64,000 nucleotides of DNA, taken from NCBI GenBank assembly GCA_001599815.1, contig BCIA01000001.1, positions 2,236,934 through 2,300,933 on the forward strand, in the 5' to 3' direction. Shown here piece after piece: positions 21,271 through 32,460 of this stretch (positions are counted from its first letter, which is position 1; every line of letters begins with the position of its first letter). Both the position numbers and the translations under genes were made by a program. Source of the DNA: Furcasterigmium furcatum (taxonomy: Eukaryota > Ascomycota > Sordariomycetes > Glomerellales > Plectosphaerellaceae). Under the pieces are notes generated by a model, which was given only the letters and a program-made list of their open reading frames with translations, ran no database searches and was not told where the DNA came from.

Positions 21271-23303
21271 AGAGATAAGGAAAAATTTTCGGCTCTGGCT
21301 GGCTTGGATCGAAGGCCGAGTCGGGCGGAGGCACCGCCGTGCAAGGGGAGAGTCAATGGACTGAGCTCGACCCAGTCCACCAAGGACGCTTTTACCTAAT
21401 GTTGACGGCTCTGGGTCAGAAAAGGCAGTGGACGAAGCAGTTTGTCCACTCATGGGGCCACGAGCTTGCATCATGGCCAGGCGTGTGCGCGTGTGCCGGG
21501 CCAGCACAGGGGGCTGGCTCGTCAGGGAGCTAGGGACCAAAGTGTTAATAACAACCAAGGCGGATGATTGGGGGGGACGATTCTGTGATTTTCTATATGT
21601 GTAAAGTCGTGGCCGGGTGTGGACGCTCAGTTGACGAGAGGGGAGGAGGGGCAACGGAAATGCTCGAGAGGGGCAACTTTGCTGGCCATTTGCTGGAGGG
21701 TGACGACGATGATAAGAGCGCGCGCTGTCCTGGTCCTTTTCTTTTGCGAGTCGTTGTTCTTGGTGAGGGTTCGAGAAATCGTCAGATCAGACTTGCGACA
21801 CACACTGAAGAGGCAGTCGGGACTACTGACTACCTACCTGCCTGATACCTACCCGCACATCACTCGACCCATCGCATTGCATCTCTTTGCATCGCGCCTG
21901 CCTCTGCCTCCCTGACGCTGACGTCGTAAACTTATCGGAGTCCGGGAAGGCGCTGCCGGTCATACCTGCCTTACAAACACCTTGATAAATCCCAAGCAGG
22001 GGAAGGTGCTTCCAGAAGAAGTGCTGCTGCCCTACCTATCTCGCCGTCCCATCCTATCCCATCCCATCCCATCAGTCAGGCACGATATCAAGCCTCGGAT
22101 CGCGTCATTGCACCGGCACCCAACAAAAGCTGCCCTTTTACCACCCACCCCCAGATCGACACTTATCAGCGCCTGCATCCATCTCTACTCCGCCGCGTCT
22201 TCTCTCGACACTCCGGATCATTCCAAGCAAACACCGACTTGCAGACATACGGGGCCCACGCTTTGCGAACCTTGCTCCCGATTGGATCATTCAATCATTC
22301 ACCCCAGCCGGAGCCAACGCCGTTATCGCTGCTGTCTTCTGCCATTCATCAGCCCTCAAGAGCTTCCTCGGCCGAGCTCTCGCGCCTCAACTCATCGTTT
22401 TCAACTCCGTATACGTTGCCCCGTTCGCCTTCGCTGCGCGAAACTGGGCCCTCGAGAAGGAACCCCTCTCTTCACCACGATCACAATCTCCTCCGGCAGA
22501 CAACCTGCCCCTCGAACCCCGGATTCTCGGATCGTCTCCGTGCCCCTCTCGCCGACATCCTCATTCCTCTCCTGGCTGGAGCTTCGTCTCTCGCAATTGC
22601 ACCAACTCTTGGCTCACCGGGGTCACCCCGCCATCCTCACTCAATCAACGGCGGCTTCACTCGTCCGCGCTGGCTCGAGCACGATAAGCACCATCACCAG
22701 CTTCCCCATTCTGAACAGGCCGCGCTCCTCGACCGCCCCCTCGCTCGCCTGATTTCGCCCCTCCGCAACCCTCAGGGTTCTGTCCGTCTGTGCCCGTCGA
22801 CCTGCTGATAGGCGCACCCTGTTCGACGGCCTTGTTCGCGTTTGTGGTTGCAACTGCATCTGCCCTCTGCTGCATTCCGCCGCCCTGCGCCATCCCTTCT
22901 TACCCCTTGCGTCGTGTTGCATAACGTCGCTATCTCCTCGTGTACCTGCTGGGAGATAAGCGCTCCGACACTGCCATAGGCCCGGTCTGGTTACGTGTTA
23001 GCTCTGTCCGACGGAGTGCCCAAATTTCAGATCCCCATGGTCTAGACATAGCCGTTTTCGGGGCCGCCTTCTCCACACCACGATTTCACTTACAACATCG
23101 AATCCGGGGAACAGCGGGGACTCGTCCAAATCCTCGAGCAAATCCTTTTCGCGCACTCGCGTCATTGTTTGCGCTCTTTCGCAAAATTCCTCTCTGGCTC
23201 GGCCACTCCCCTCCTTTCCTTCTCTCTCCTCAACCGCTCCGTTTTGCCCCTCCCCCGCCATTTCTCCCTGGGTCTGCTCGGTGCGCGTCTCCGAGTCACT
23301 TAG
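21271..23303. other. Long upstream region / leader of nmr-1
   Basis: About 2 kb before the nmr-1 start. The part from 21980 to 23300 is C/T-rich with ATCCC-type short repeats near 22047-22072. It has overlapping open frames (21982-22752 and 22239-22808) in two phases of the same strand, which suggests composition-driven openness rather than a gene. A long transcribed leader with upstream ORFs is plausible. Confidence 0.4.
21274..22960. promoter_or_regulatory. Cluster of GATA-factor consensus sites upstream of nmr-1
   Basis: Five exact GATAAG/CTTATC hexamers: 21274-21279 (+), 21711-21716 (+), 21931-21936 (-), 22162-22167 (-) and 22955-22960 (+). GATAAG is the core of AreA/NIT2-type nitrogen GATA factor sites, and Nmr proteins bind and restrain those factors. 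By chance about one such hexamer is expected in this length over both strands. Function is inferred; other GATA factors use the same core. Confidence 0.45.
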
Positions 23304-24683
23304 ATGGTGACCCTGATGCCTTCGCAAATCAACGGGGTCGGGATTCCTATCCGCCCCGCTAACCGCCAGCTCGACCAGCACCGCGACCAGGTCACCGAGC
23401 TCAACAAAACCCACAAGCACTCGCGCTCCTCCTACTCGGACTCGTCGCCCCTGGTCTCGCGAAACAACTCCCTGACCTTCCGTCCCGCCAAGCGCTCCAT
23501 GCCCTCCCCCAACAAGACCATCGCGGTCATCAACGCCGCTGGGCGTCAGGCTGCCTCCTTCATCCGGGTAGCAACGGCCGTCGGCTACCATGTGCGCGCC
23601 CAGCTGCGCAACTTGGAGGGCGTTGTCGCGACGGAAGTGAGCACAAATCCGAACGTCACAGTCCTCGTTGGCGAGCTGTACCTGCGTCACAAGCCGACGC
23701 CTGACAATCGCGACGTGACCAAGAACGGCCCCATCAGCGGCCTCGGTGTCAACCATGATCTGATCAAGGACTTGTTCAGGGGCACCCAGCTCGCCTTCAT
23801 CAACACCACCTTTTACGGTGACGAATTCCAGATGGGCAAGGCACTTGCCGACGCCGCCAAAGATGCTGGCATCCAGCACTACATCTACTCTTCCATGCCT
23901 GACCACTCGGCGTACAACCCCGAATGGCCCTCTCTGCCGCTGTGGGCATCCAAGCACCAGGTCGAGGACTATATCCGCAAGACGGATCTGCCCGCCACGT
24001 TCGTGTACACGGGCATCTACAACAACAACTTCACGTCGTTGCTGTACCCTCTCTTCTGCATGGAGCTTCAAGACGATGGGTCTTTCCTTTGGCAAGCTCC
24101 CTTCCATGAACATGTCAAGCTGCCTTGGCTCGACGCCGAGCACGACGTCGGCCCTGCGATCCTGCAGATCATCAAGGACGGGCCCTCCAAATGGCGAGGC
24201 AGGCGTGCCTCTCTTGCGTGGGAAAAACTCTCTCCGATCGAGGCATGCGACGTCTTCTCGAAGGGCGTTGGCCGCCCGGTCAAGTATGTCCGGGGACCTA
24301 TCGAAGTCAAGGTACCGATCCCCGCCGGGTATAGAGAACAGCTGGTCGCCCTCGAGAAGCTCTGGGATCCCGCCAACAAGGACCCCAAGAAGCAGCCGCC
24401 GTACTTCGGCGATATCGACCTGGAGGACAGCTACCCCGAGCAGTCAATGGCGCTTTGGGAAGGTCCGAGGGGTCTGGAAGAGTATGCTCGAGAGGTCTTC
24501 GCGCTGGAGGAACAGGCCAATGGCTTGACGTGGATGCTCGAGGACGAAGATGAGATTGCCGGCACTACCGAGCATGCGGCGCACTCGCGAACAGAACAAG
24601 AGGAAGAGGAGGAAGAAGAGGAGGACGATGATGGACTGGTAATGAAGGGCAGGAAGCGCGATGAGGAGGAATGGCTTGCCTGA
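23304..24683 (+). CDS. nmr-1: Nitrogen metabolite repression regulator, NmrA/NMR family
   Basis: A single exon of 459 residues; an in-frame TAG directly precedes the ATG. The NmrA-type dinucleotide-binding fold is clear: TIAVINAAGRQAASFIRVA (glycine-rich loop), GYHVRAQLRNLEG, then FINTTFYGDEFQMGKALADAAKDAG, HYIYSSMPDHSAYNPEWPSLPLWASKHQVE, FVYTGIYNNNFTSL and KLPWLDAEHDVGPAIL. In Aspergillus and Neurospora this protein binds the GATA activator AreA/NIT2 and blocks its action when ammonium or glutamine is plentiful. The fold is a short-chain-reductase relative that binds dinucleotides without the usual catalytic tyrosine. The ~70-residue N-terminal extension and a Glu-rich C-terminal tail (EEEEEEEEDDDG) are variable family features. 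Confidence 0.93.
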   Translation: MVTLMPSQINGVGIPIRPANRQLDQHRDQVTELNKTHKHSRSSYSDSSPLVSRNNSLTFRPAKRSMPSPNKTIAVINAAGRQAASFIRVATAVGYHVRAQLRNLEGVVATEVSTNPNVTVLVGELYLRHKPTPDNRDVTKNGPISGLGVNHDLIKDLFRGTQLAFINTTFYGDEFQMGKALADAAKDAGIQHYIYSSMPDHSAYNPEWPSLPLWASKHQVEDYIRKTDLPATFVYTGIYNNNFTSLLYPLFCMELQDDGSFLWQAPFHEHVKLPWLDAEHDVGPAILQIIKDGPSKWRGRRASLAWEKLSPIEACDVFSKGVGRPVKYVRGPIEVKVPIPAGYREQLVALEKLWDPANKDPKKQPPYFGDIDLEDSYPEQSMALWEGPRGLEEYAREVFALEEQANGLTWMLEDEDEIAGTTEHAAHSRTEQEEEEEEEEDDDGLVMKGRKRDEEEWLA

Positions 24684-26521
24684 GTTGGCTCTGTGCCGAC
24701 GATTGCCGTCTGGACTCGATCCGCATGGTTTCCCGACGACTGGGGCGACTGGCGCCACCCTCGGCTGGGCCTCTCTTGGTTTGTCGATCTTTCAACACTC
24801 ATCATTGCATTCGACGGCGTCTCTGGTCACACAAAGTGGGAAAAGTATTGGATTTGCATGGTTATGAAGGAGGTTCAGGGACCGGTACCTTGTCACAAGT
24901 GGGCGGAATCTTCCACGGGTGGGCAATTGCCGGAAAATACATACGGCGCAGAGCCGACATGCTGGCGCGTTGATGTTCATGGCTTCTCCCATCTCCCCAC
25001 CATATTTAGCAAGGAATTAGGCGCGGCGTTCGGATCTCAAAAATCCGGGAGCAGAGGCACACCGACGCAGCGACTTGGTGACTGCCGAGGCTTCTTTGAA
25101 ATACTGGCAGCAGCGACGCATAGCGCGCGACCTCGGAAGTTTATCTTTAGATAGCCAAAAAAGTTGGATTTCGAGAGATCAGCCGAAGGGTGTTGTTTGG
25201 TTTGTGAGGTGACGATGAGCGGGCTCTGAGGCAGATCCGCGCGGGGAGTGAGGCCTGTTTATATATACGTCCCGTCGGGGGGAGAGCTAGAGGCCATATC
25301 ATATGCACGTCCGGAGACAAGGCGTGGGGGTACACCGTCCGGGGAGCCGGAGAACGTTGCCACACTGCACTGGCTGCATTGATTGTTATGATGACCAAAA
25401 TACGTCTGTCTGTTGGCCTTGTGCGGTCTGGCCTTCTTCGTCCTGCTGCAGGGAGAGGGCGGCTCGCAGCGACGGGCTTCCCAGGCGTCGGCGTGGGGTG
25501 GATGAGCGCGGTCGAGGACAGCTTGTGCCGCCCACGCGAGCGGGCGATGCGCTGTCCAGCCACCGTGGAGGTTATGATCCGGGGTCCGGTTTCAGTGAGC
25601 TGCTCCCTCACGAGGGCCACAGAACAAATGCATGGCCGGTGGGTATGTTGCCATCTAGATACGTTGCCCTTGAATTGCCTGTAATTGAGCAAGAGGCTAC
25701 CCTCGGTTTCTTCAGACCAAGGGAGGGGCCATGTCAATTTCTTGAATTCGAGAGAAAGGTCATCTTAATTATCCAAGGCTCGACCTGCAGTCTACTGTCG
25801 AAGTAGGCGTTCCATGGGCGGCCATCTTTACTGTGCCTGACGTCGATCTCATCCCGCCGAGTGTCCTGTTGATCGGGGGGCTGTTCCGGGCAGATATTGC
25901 AAGTCATTGTCCACGGTCCCTGAAACGACTACTAAATCAGGTAGTATGATACTCACCAAGAGTAAAGTACCTGGCCTGCTTAATCTCGAGGTCGAAGAGG
26001 CCAAAATATGACGGGGTATGAGGTCTGGGATCCGGGCAGAAGACTTCTGGGCTTGCGGACTGTCTGGACATTGAACTACTAGGCGGAGAAGACGAAGTGC
26101 TTCAACAGGTTGCCCTCGGCGATTCTGGCCCTATTGTTGAAATTGGTCATCGATGACTCTCGTGTACTTCAAAAGCAAGAGAAGAGTTGAGACACGATCA
26201 CACTGTCGGCGGTATTCATGTTACGCATGGAACACGGGCAATCTGCTTCAACCTAACAGCACAATCAGTTCCTGCCTACTCCATACTCCAGGCCTACGAG
26301 CTCTGTCTGTCTATCCGTACACTGTGGCCCCTCCTGCCTGGAGCTCATGCCATGCCAGCCCAGCCAAATCGTCGTTGTCGCTCATCCAGCCACTGGCACA
26401 AACAAGCCTGCAGACGTTCCACCGCTTGTTCCGTAACGCCTTTTTGTGCCTCAGAGGCAGGTTCGTATAAATACATCAACGTGGTGCAGTCCACGGGCAC
26501 GGGAGAGTTTGGCGCGGTTGG
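24684..26521. other. Convergent intergenic region (nmr-1 / IES1) with one dispersed repeat copy
   Basis: About 1.8 kb between facing genes. It contains repeat copy A (25613-25830). Short frames exist on both strands without recognisable content. Confidence 0.45.
25613..25830 (+). repeat. Dispersed ~200 bp repeat, copy A
   Basis: Shares ordered blocks with copies B and C in the same orientation: GGCCACAGAA..ATGCATGGCCGGT at the left, TAGATACGTTGC, GAGCAAGAGGCTA, AGGTCATCTTAATTATCC, AAGGCTCGACCTGCAGTCTACT, and GGCGGCCATCTTTA at the right end. Order and spacing are kept but bases have diverged. No coding potential and no clear terminal inverted repeats. Confidence 0.65.
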
Positions 26522-28631
26522 CTACTCCGACTCAGAGCCGGAGTCCTCGCCGTCCTCGCCAGGTGCCATGCCCAGCAACGAGCGCTCCATGTCGTCAAGC
26601 TCCTCGTCCTCTCCACCACTGTTGCCGCCAAGACCGGTCTTGTCTGCCTCGTCGATATCGTCCATGGTGACATCGCCGTTGGCATCGCCGTTGAGCTTCG
26701 AGCGGCGCTTCGCCTTGCCGTTCGCCCGGGGGCCGCTGTACGGAACCGACAGCAGCTCGCTGGCGTCGTGGTCACCGTCGACGTCGATATCGTCATCGAG
26801 AGGCTGTTGCGGCGGCCTGTGCTTCCTGATCGGCGCGATGACACCCTTGTCGGTACCCTTGTAGGGCGCCCAGCGATTCAGCCGACGAATGCTGCGGCGG
26901 ATGGCGGAGCTGGCCGCGACGGCCTCCTCGCCAAAGTCGTCCTCCTCGTCGAGCAATTGGGCGAAGCCGCCAATGCCCCTGGCGCGGAACTTGCTGTTTG
27001 GTTCCTTGAAGCCATTGGCCATGAGCTGTCGCTGGACCTCCTCATCAGGATCGCTGTCGTCGAGCCAGTTCTCCATGCTGGTGATGCGCTTCCAGGCTCT
27101 GGCGACGACGCTTTCCTTCTTACGGGCCTTGCGGGCCTTGTGGTGCTCCTTGCGGAGGCCCTGGTCGAGAGTGTGTTCGACCCGCTGGTTGCGGTTGCGT
27201 TCGACGGCGAGCTGGTGCGCCGTAGGGGGCCGGGGCTTGCGAGAGATGACTCCGTCCACGGTCTGCTGGCCCGGGCCCGCGGGCGAGGAGCCCTCGATGA
27301 TCTGGTACTTGAGGGGCGCGCCACGACGCCCAGAGCTCTTCGCCATCTGACTGAGCATCTTAGGCGGAGGAGTCGATCTGGTGCTATCAATATCGGACTC
27401 GTGGCGAGAGGGTCGGATTCGAGGGAGTATGGCAGGGCCGTCTTCGGTAAAGATTCGTGCCGGTCGCGAGCCTCGCTTGTTCTGGTCAATGAGTTGCTGA
27501 TCTGCTTCGAGGATCGTGGAACGAAGCTTCTGTTTCTCTTTGCCAAAGTCCGTCTCCGCTTGTGTGTCGACGTTTTCCGCTTCTTCTTCCTCAGGTGTCA
27601 TCTCTTCTAGGCGGGGCACGCCTTGGTTGGCAACGTCCACGCCGTAGTCGACACCTGAGCCAAACGGATTCTCCTCGCAGCCCTCCTCGGTGAAGTCCGA
27701 CTCGAGGTAGAACCACATGATCCAGAGGAAGGCCTTGGCCCGGGATGTGCTTGAGAAGTTTGTCTTCATGACGAGGTCATGGAACTCTTGTCCGGGCGGG
27801 AAGTGCAGCTCTGCCACCTTAGCTGCAGTGCTGCAGATGACAAAGAGCAGGTTCACGGGGTTGGTGCGAGGCACTTCACGAGCCTTGATCTTGTTAAGGC
27901 TTCCAGGCTCTTGACGGTCCTCCGCGCCACCCTTGAGGATAGACTTGAGACGTGGTGCATCTTGAAGCTGTTTATAGGCATGCGTATCTTGATAGGCCTG
28001 CAGGGAGGGGATCGCGTGGTAGGTTCTGAGCTGAGCGCGCATCTCGGGGAAGACTGGGAAGGCTTTAGTCAGAATCAAGTTGCTAAGGAGGTGCGACACA
28101 AATGGAGCAACTATACTCACAATTTAGCGTGGTGTTCATTCTTCCAATGTTAACCAAAAGGCAGACCATAGCCATGCCCTTGGCGGCGTCTCGGTCGCTG
28201 AGCAGCTTGTCCCGCAGGACCTTGCTCGTCTTGCTGCTCCTCGACATGGTGTCGATGTACAAGTCTGCGAATGTCTGCGGTGGCTTATCGGGTTCGTAGG
28301 AGTTGGTGAAGACCCTGAGATCGTCATCGAACACGGCCTTGAGGAAATCGTATTGGATGTCTTTGCGCCAAAGCGGCTCGCCGTCCTCCTTCTTCAGATG
28401 TCTAATCTTGCCGATTGGAGGGTGCGTTTCCTTGCCCTGCTTGCCCTTCCCTCGCCCCGACTTTTCAGTAGGCTCGGGGGTCATGTCGCCCATGCGGGTG
28501 TCTTCATCGTCGGCCTCAGTCATGGCTTGCGACATGAAGGACTTGCCTTCGAGATGGGCAGGCGAGCTGGGGGGCTCTGCGTCGGAACCAGGGCCGGCGG
28601 CAGGCGAGCTTGCTGGCGAAGGGGATGTCAT
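26522..28631 (-). CDS. IES1: INO80 chromatin-remodelling complex subunit Ies1
   Basis: Two exons (28631-28121 and 28053-26522) give about 680 residues. The joined sequence NTTLN-FFPEMRAQLRTYHAIPSLQAY favours the acceptor at 28054 over an alternative one nearby. The conserved core includes GKIRHLKKEDGEPLWRKDIQYDF, DLYIDTMSRSSKTSKVLRDKL, AKGMAMVCLLVNIGRMNTT and TNFSSTSRAKAFLWIMWFYLES, which I recognise from fungal proteins annotated Ino eighty subunit 1. The rest is charged and disordered, with a central basic segment (RKEHHKARKARKKESVVARAWKRI) and an acidic Ser/Glu tail. It would be a nuclear scaffold subunit of INO80, which slides and exchanges nucleosomes at promoters and damaged DNA. Identification rests on remembered family sequence, so moderate confidence. 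Confidence 0.75.
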
Positions 28632-30257
28632 CGTGATGGCAGTCGGTTAACTGGCAAAGCGGCGCGCGCTGGGGGATGTAGTAGTCGTGTCGATTCAGGC
28701 CACGGCCCTGTCAATTGGAGAACACGCGGCAGCTCAACGCGCGATCAGAGAAAGGGACGCATGCAAGGGGAATATCGCTAATAAGAAGGGGCGATTCGCA
28801 AATCGGCGCGCTCAGGTGCGCTTCGTGACGTCGCCTCGTGATGTATGGGTGTGGAAGGATGGCGCAGAGTTCCCGTGGAGATGTGTGGAAGGGGAAAACT
28901 CGCTGTGATGTGATGGCAGATTTTCGGAGCTCACAAGCCGACGAGGCAGACAGCGCAAACGCTCTCGTCGGATTGCACAGGGCAGGCACCTTCACCGAGT
29001 CACCGAAGTTGGACGTGGGTTGGCCCGAGCGTCTATCGTGACTTTCTTATCCGCCTTTGTGATTGGCCCGTCGTCCGCTGGCCTTCTACTCCGTGAGACT
29101 CGAGTACTGGAGGTATCATGAAGCTGAGTATCAGGCCCTTGATCAAGACAACCTCACGTCAAACCCAGCCTCCATCCAGAAAGGAGCGATCAAGCCCTCA
29201 ATGAAGACAGTTCCCTGGCTCTGGAGAATATCATGGGTCATCCGACGTTGGACCTCGTCTGCAAGTCCCCAATATCAAGCGGACAACACATGTCAAGCAA
29301 CATCACGCGGGTCTTATTTTGTGAACAGCGAATATTTTTTATTCGGACTTCTCAGTTCCTCTGCTGGCAGTCAATCTCAGGAGTCCATGGCATGGTGAGA
29401 GAGCGCCCAAATGTCCGTCCAGACCAAGCATCCGAGGTCTCTGAAGCTCCCTGCGCTGCCGTGCGCTAGAGCCGGATGGAGACCATGTCCGTCCCGTCTG
29501 CCTGCTTTGAAAGAGCAAAAAACTTTTGTGGTATCACTTTCCCCTTGGGTGGAAGGTCCTCCTTCCATGCGCGTGGGAAAGACCGCCGTCGTCCATGCTC
29601 TCGAAAAGGCTCCGCCAACCATCCATCCCCTGGCCACCAGTCCAGTCCATTATGCCCTCGCCCATGTTCGAGCGTCACATTCCTCCTGTGACTTTGGGAG
29701 GCATCGTTGACCGGGTCGCAGTAGACCGAGAACCGAGAAATCCACTTTTGTCTATGAGTGCACGGGCAAAGTGCATGACCCCTCTATCGTCGCAACGCGA
29801 GAAATGCCTCTTGGGAAACAAGCTTCAAAAGGCGAAAAACATGATCTCTGTGGCACCCGACCAGATCCTCCCAGGTTCTGGTCAGTGCTGTAGATCAAGA
29901 CGTGCAGGCGCGCGCGTCTCGCATCTTGTTCTTCTGAAACGTTTCCCCCAACGCGGTCTAAAGGGTATCATGATGAGGGTCGGGACCGAAACCAAAGGCT
30001 CTATCGAAGTCGTTCGGGTCCTGACGCCTGATTATGCTTCTCGCTGGAGGGAGAGGCTACCGACTCGCCAGTCCGGGTCATGCCGCCGTGCCGAAATGCA
30101 GATAATCGCAGAACAATGCGCAGAAAAAAGAGTAAAGGCGTCCAAGTCCAAAAGGGAAAAGTCGAGAGAAAAACGTGTGTCGGCTTGAGCATGCGGTCAA
30201 GGGAGCCCAAAAGACGAGGCGCTCCAACCCGCCGAGAGTCCGTGTGGTGCGAATGAT
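28632..30257. other. Intergenic, IES1 promoter to DED1 3' end
   Basis: About 1.6 kb. A 220-codon plus-strand frame at 29526-30188 has no recognisable domain, lies in the likely DED1 3' region and is not called. Nothing else is seen. Confidence 0.45.
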
Positions 30258-32460
30258 TTACCACCAGGACTGGCCGCCAGGGCCGCCGGGGTTGCCGTAG
30301 CCACCGCCGCCGCCGCCGCCGTAGCCACCACCACCGCCGCCGCTGTAGCCGCCGCCGCCGGCACCGCCGCTGAAGCCGCCGGAAGCAGGAGGGCCTCCGA
30401 AGCCAGGGCCACCCCCGCCGTAGCCGCCAGCACCACCTCCCTGAGGTCCGCTGAAGCCGCCGCCGCCGCCGCCAGCACCGCCGAAACCACCACCGCCGTA
30501 CTTGCGGAAATCACGGTTGGCACCAGCGCCGCGGCCACGACCACCACCAGCGCGGCCACGACCGCCACCGCCGAAGGACGACTCACGGGCGATGGTCTCG
30601 AGGAACTGGGGAACCTCCTGGTTGGCCTCCTTGAGGAGCTCGAGGAGGTCACGGACAACGCCACGGTTGCCGCGGTTGAAGAAGGCGGTGGAGTGACCGG
30701 TGTTGCCGGCACGACCGGTACGACCGATACGATGGACGTAGTCGTCAATGTCGGTGGGAAGGTCGTAGTTGATGACGTGGGTGACGTTAGGGATATCGAG
30801 ACCACGAGCAGCCACAGCAGTGGCGACGAGGATAGGGCAACGACCGTTGCGGAAGAACTCGAGGGCACGCTCACGCTCACGCTGAGTACGGTCACCGTGA
30901 ATGGAGGTGGCGGGGAAGCTCTGGTTGATCAAGAAGTCGGAGAGAGAGTCGGCCATGCGCTTGGTCTCAACGAAGATGAGGGTGAGACCGGCTCCGTGGG
31001 TGTGGAGAATGTCGAGCAGGACAGAGCGCTTGTCAACGTCCTCAACGTACTCGACCTTCTGGGTAATGTTCTCAGAGGTGGAACCGACACGGCCGACGGA
31101 AAGGAAGACGTAGTCCTTGAGGAAGTCGCGGGCGAGCATCTGGATGTCGCGGGGGAAGGTGGCCGAGAACATGAGCGTCTGGCGGCCCTGGACGCCGGGC
31201 ATGTCCTCACCCTCGACGATGCGGCGGATCTGAGGCTCGAAACCCATGTCAAGCATGCGGTCAGCCTCGTCGAGAACGAGGTACTTGATGTTCTGCAGGG
31301 AGATGCGACCACGCTCTATGAGGTCGACCAGACGGCCAGGAGTGGCCACGAGCAGATCACACCCACGCTCGATCTGGCGAAGCTGGGAGCCAATGTCGGC
31401 ACCACCGTAGACAACGCAGGGGCGAACCCAGGAGCGGTAGGCGAACTTGCGGGACTCATCGTAGATCTGGGAGACAAGCTCACGGGTGGGGGCAAGGATG
31501 AGAGCGGTGGGGTAGGCCTTGCGCTGGCGGCCGAAGCCACCGCTGGGAGCTCCGGCAGGGACGACGGAGGGACCGTTGATGAAGGACTGGGAGAGGATGG
31601 GGAACAAGAAGCCACCCGTCTTGCCGGAACCGGTCTGAGCGCAAGCCATCAGATCACGACCACCCATGACGATGGGGATCGAGTACTTCTGGACGGGGGT
31701 GGGGACCTTGTAGTGAGCCATTGTGATGTTGGCAATGAGGTGCTCGTCCAGGGGAGGGTTGGTGAAGGTGTGGACAGGCTCGGGGACGTTCTGGCCGGAA
31801 GCCTCAACGGGAATGTCATCGTACTTCTCGAAGTTGATGCCAGTGTGCTGCTTGGAAGGGTCGTCGGGAGTGCCGAAGAGCTCGCGCTCGACGCGAGGGT
31901 TGGCAGGGCCAGCAATGTGCTTGCCGTCGCGCCACTGGCCGTCGCCAGAACCACGGGCGTGCTGAGGAGCACCGCCAGCATTACCACCATAGCCACCACC
32001 ACCGCTGAATCCACGGTCACTCCAGCCGCGACCGCCTCCGCGACCACCACCACCGCCGTACTGCTGGGGAGGGCCGCCGGCGCCGGCACCCATGCCCCAG
32101 TCACCGCCTCCGCGGCCTGCAGCAGGATAGTTGGTGCCGTTGCTGCAGAAGAGGTTAGCGTGCCTGCCATCATCGATTGTGGGAGAAAGGGTATGCTTAC
32201 GCAGCCCAGGCGCTCTGGTTGAGTCCGCCGGCAGCCATGGGAGGGCCGCCGGGAGCAGGGGCACCACCAGGAGGGGGGCCAGGGGGACCGCCAGGGACAC
32301 CCGGAGGAGGACCAGCGGCCATGGGAGGAGGGCCCTGGGCAGCCGCCGGAGGCATCTTGCCCCTCATATGGGGAGGGATGTAAGAGCGGGCGCCCGGACC
32401 GTTGGGGCCCTCAGGGCCAGAGCCGAGGTTGAGGCCGTTGATGTTCAGCTGATCAGCCAT
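30258..32460 (-). CDS. DED1: ATP-dependent DEAD-box RNA helicase Ded1/DDX3
   Basis: Two exons (32460-32201 and 32142-30258) encode about 714 residues. It acts in the cytoplasm in translation initiation, unwinding mRNA leaders. Helicase motifs are complete: Q motif (KVPTPVQKYSIPIV), motif I AQTGSGKT, Ia PTRELVSQ, TPGRLVD, motif II DEAD, motif III SAT, then LIFVETKRMAD, TAVAARGLDIP and HRIGRTGR. The N-terminus carries SYIPPHMRGK (an eIF4E-binding-like motif typical of Ded1) and a Pro/Gly-rich stretch. The C-terminus is long and Gly/Tyr/Phe-rich with RGG-type repeats and ends QSWW, as in Ded1 orthologues. The 58-base intron splits an Ala codon (SAWA-ANGTNYP). Confidence 0.96.

Noticed and set aside
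21982..22808. Two long overlapping plus-strand frames before nmr-1
   Set aside because: Both phases are open at once in Pro/Ser/Arg/His-rich sequence, as expected from a stop-poor C/T-rich leader; kept only as possible upstream ORFs.
29526..30188. 220-codon plus-strand frame
   Set aside because: No domain, no supporting start context, basic low-complexity end, and it sits in the expected 3' region of DED1.
30693..32222. 509-codon plus-strand open frame
   Set aside because: Antisense shadow of the DED1 helicase; all conserved motifs are on the minus strand.
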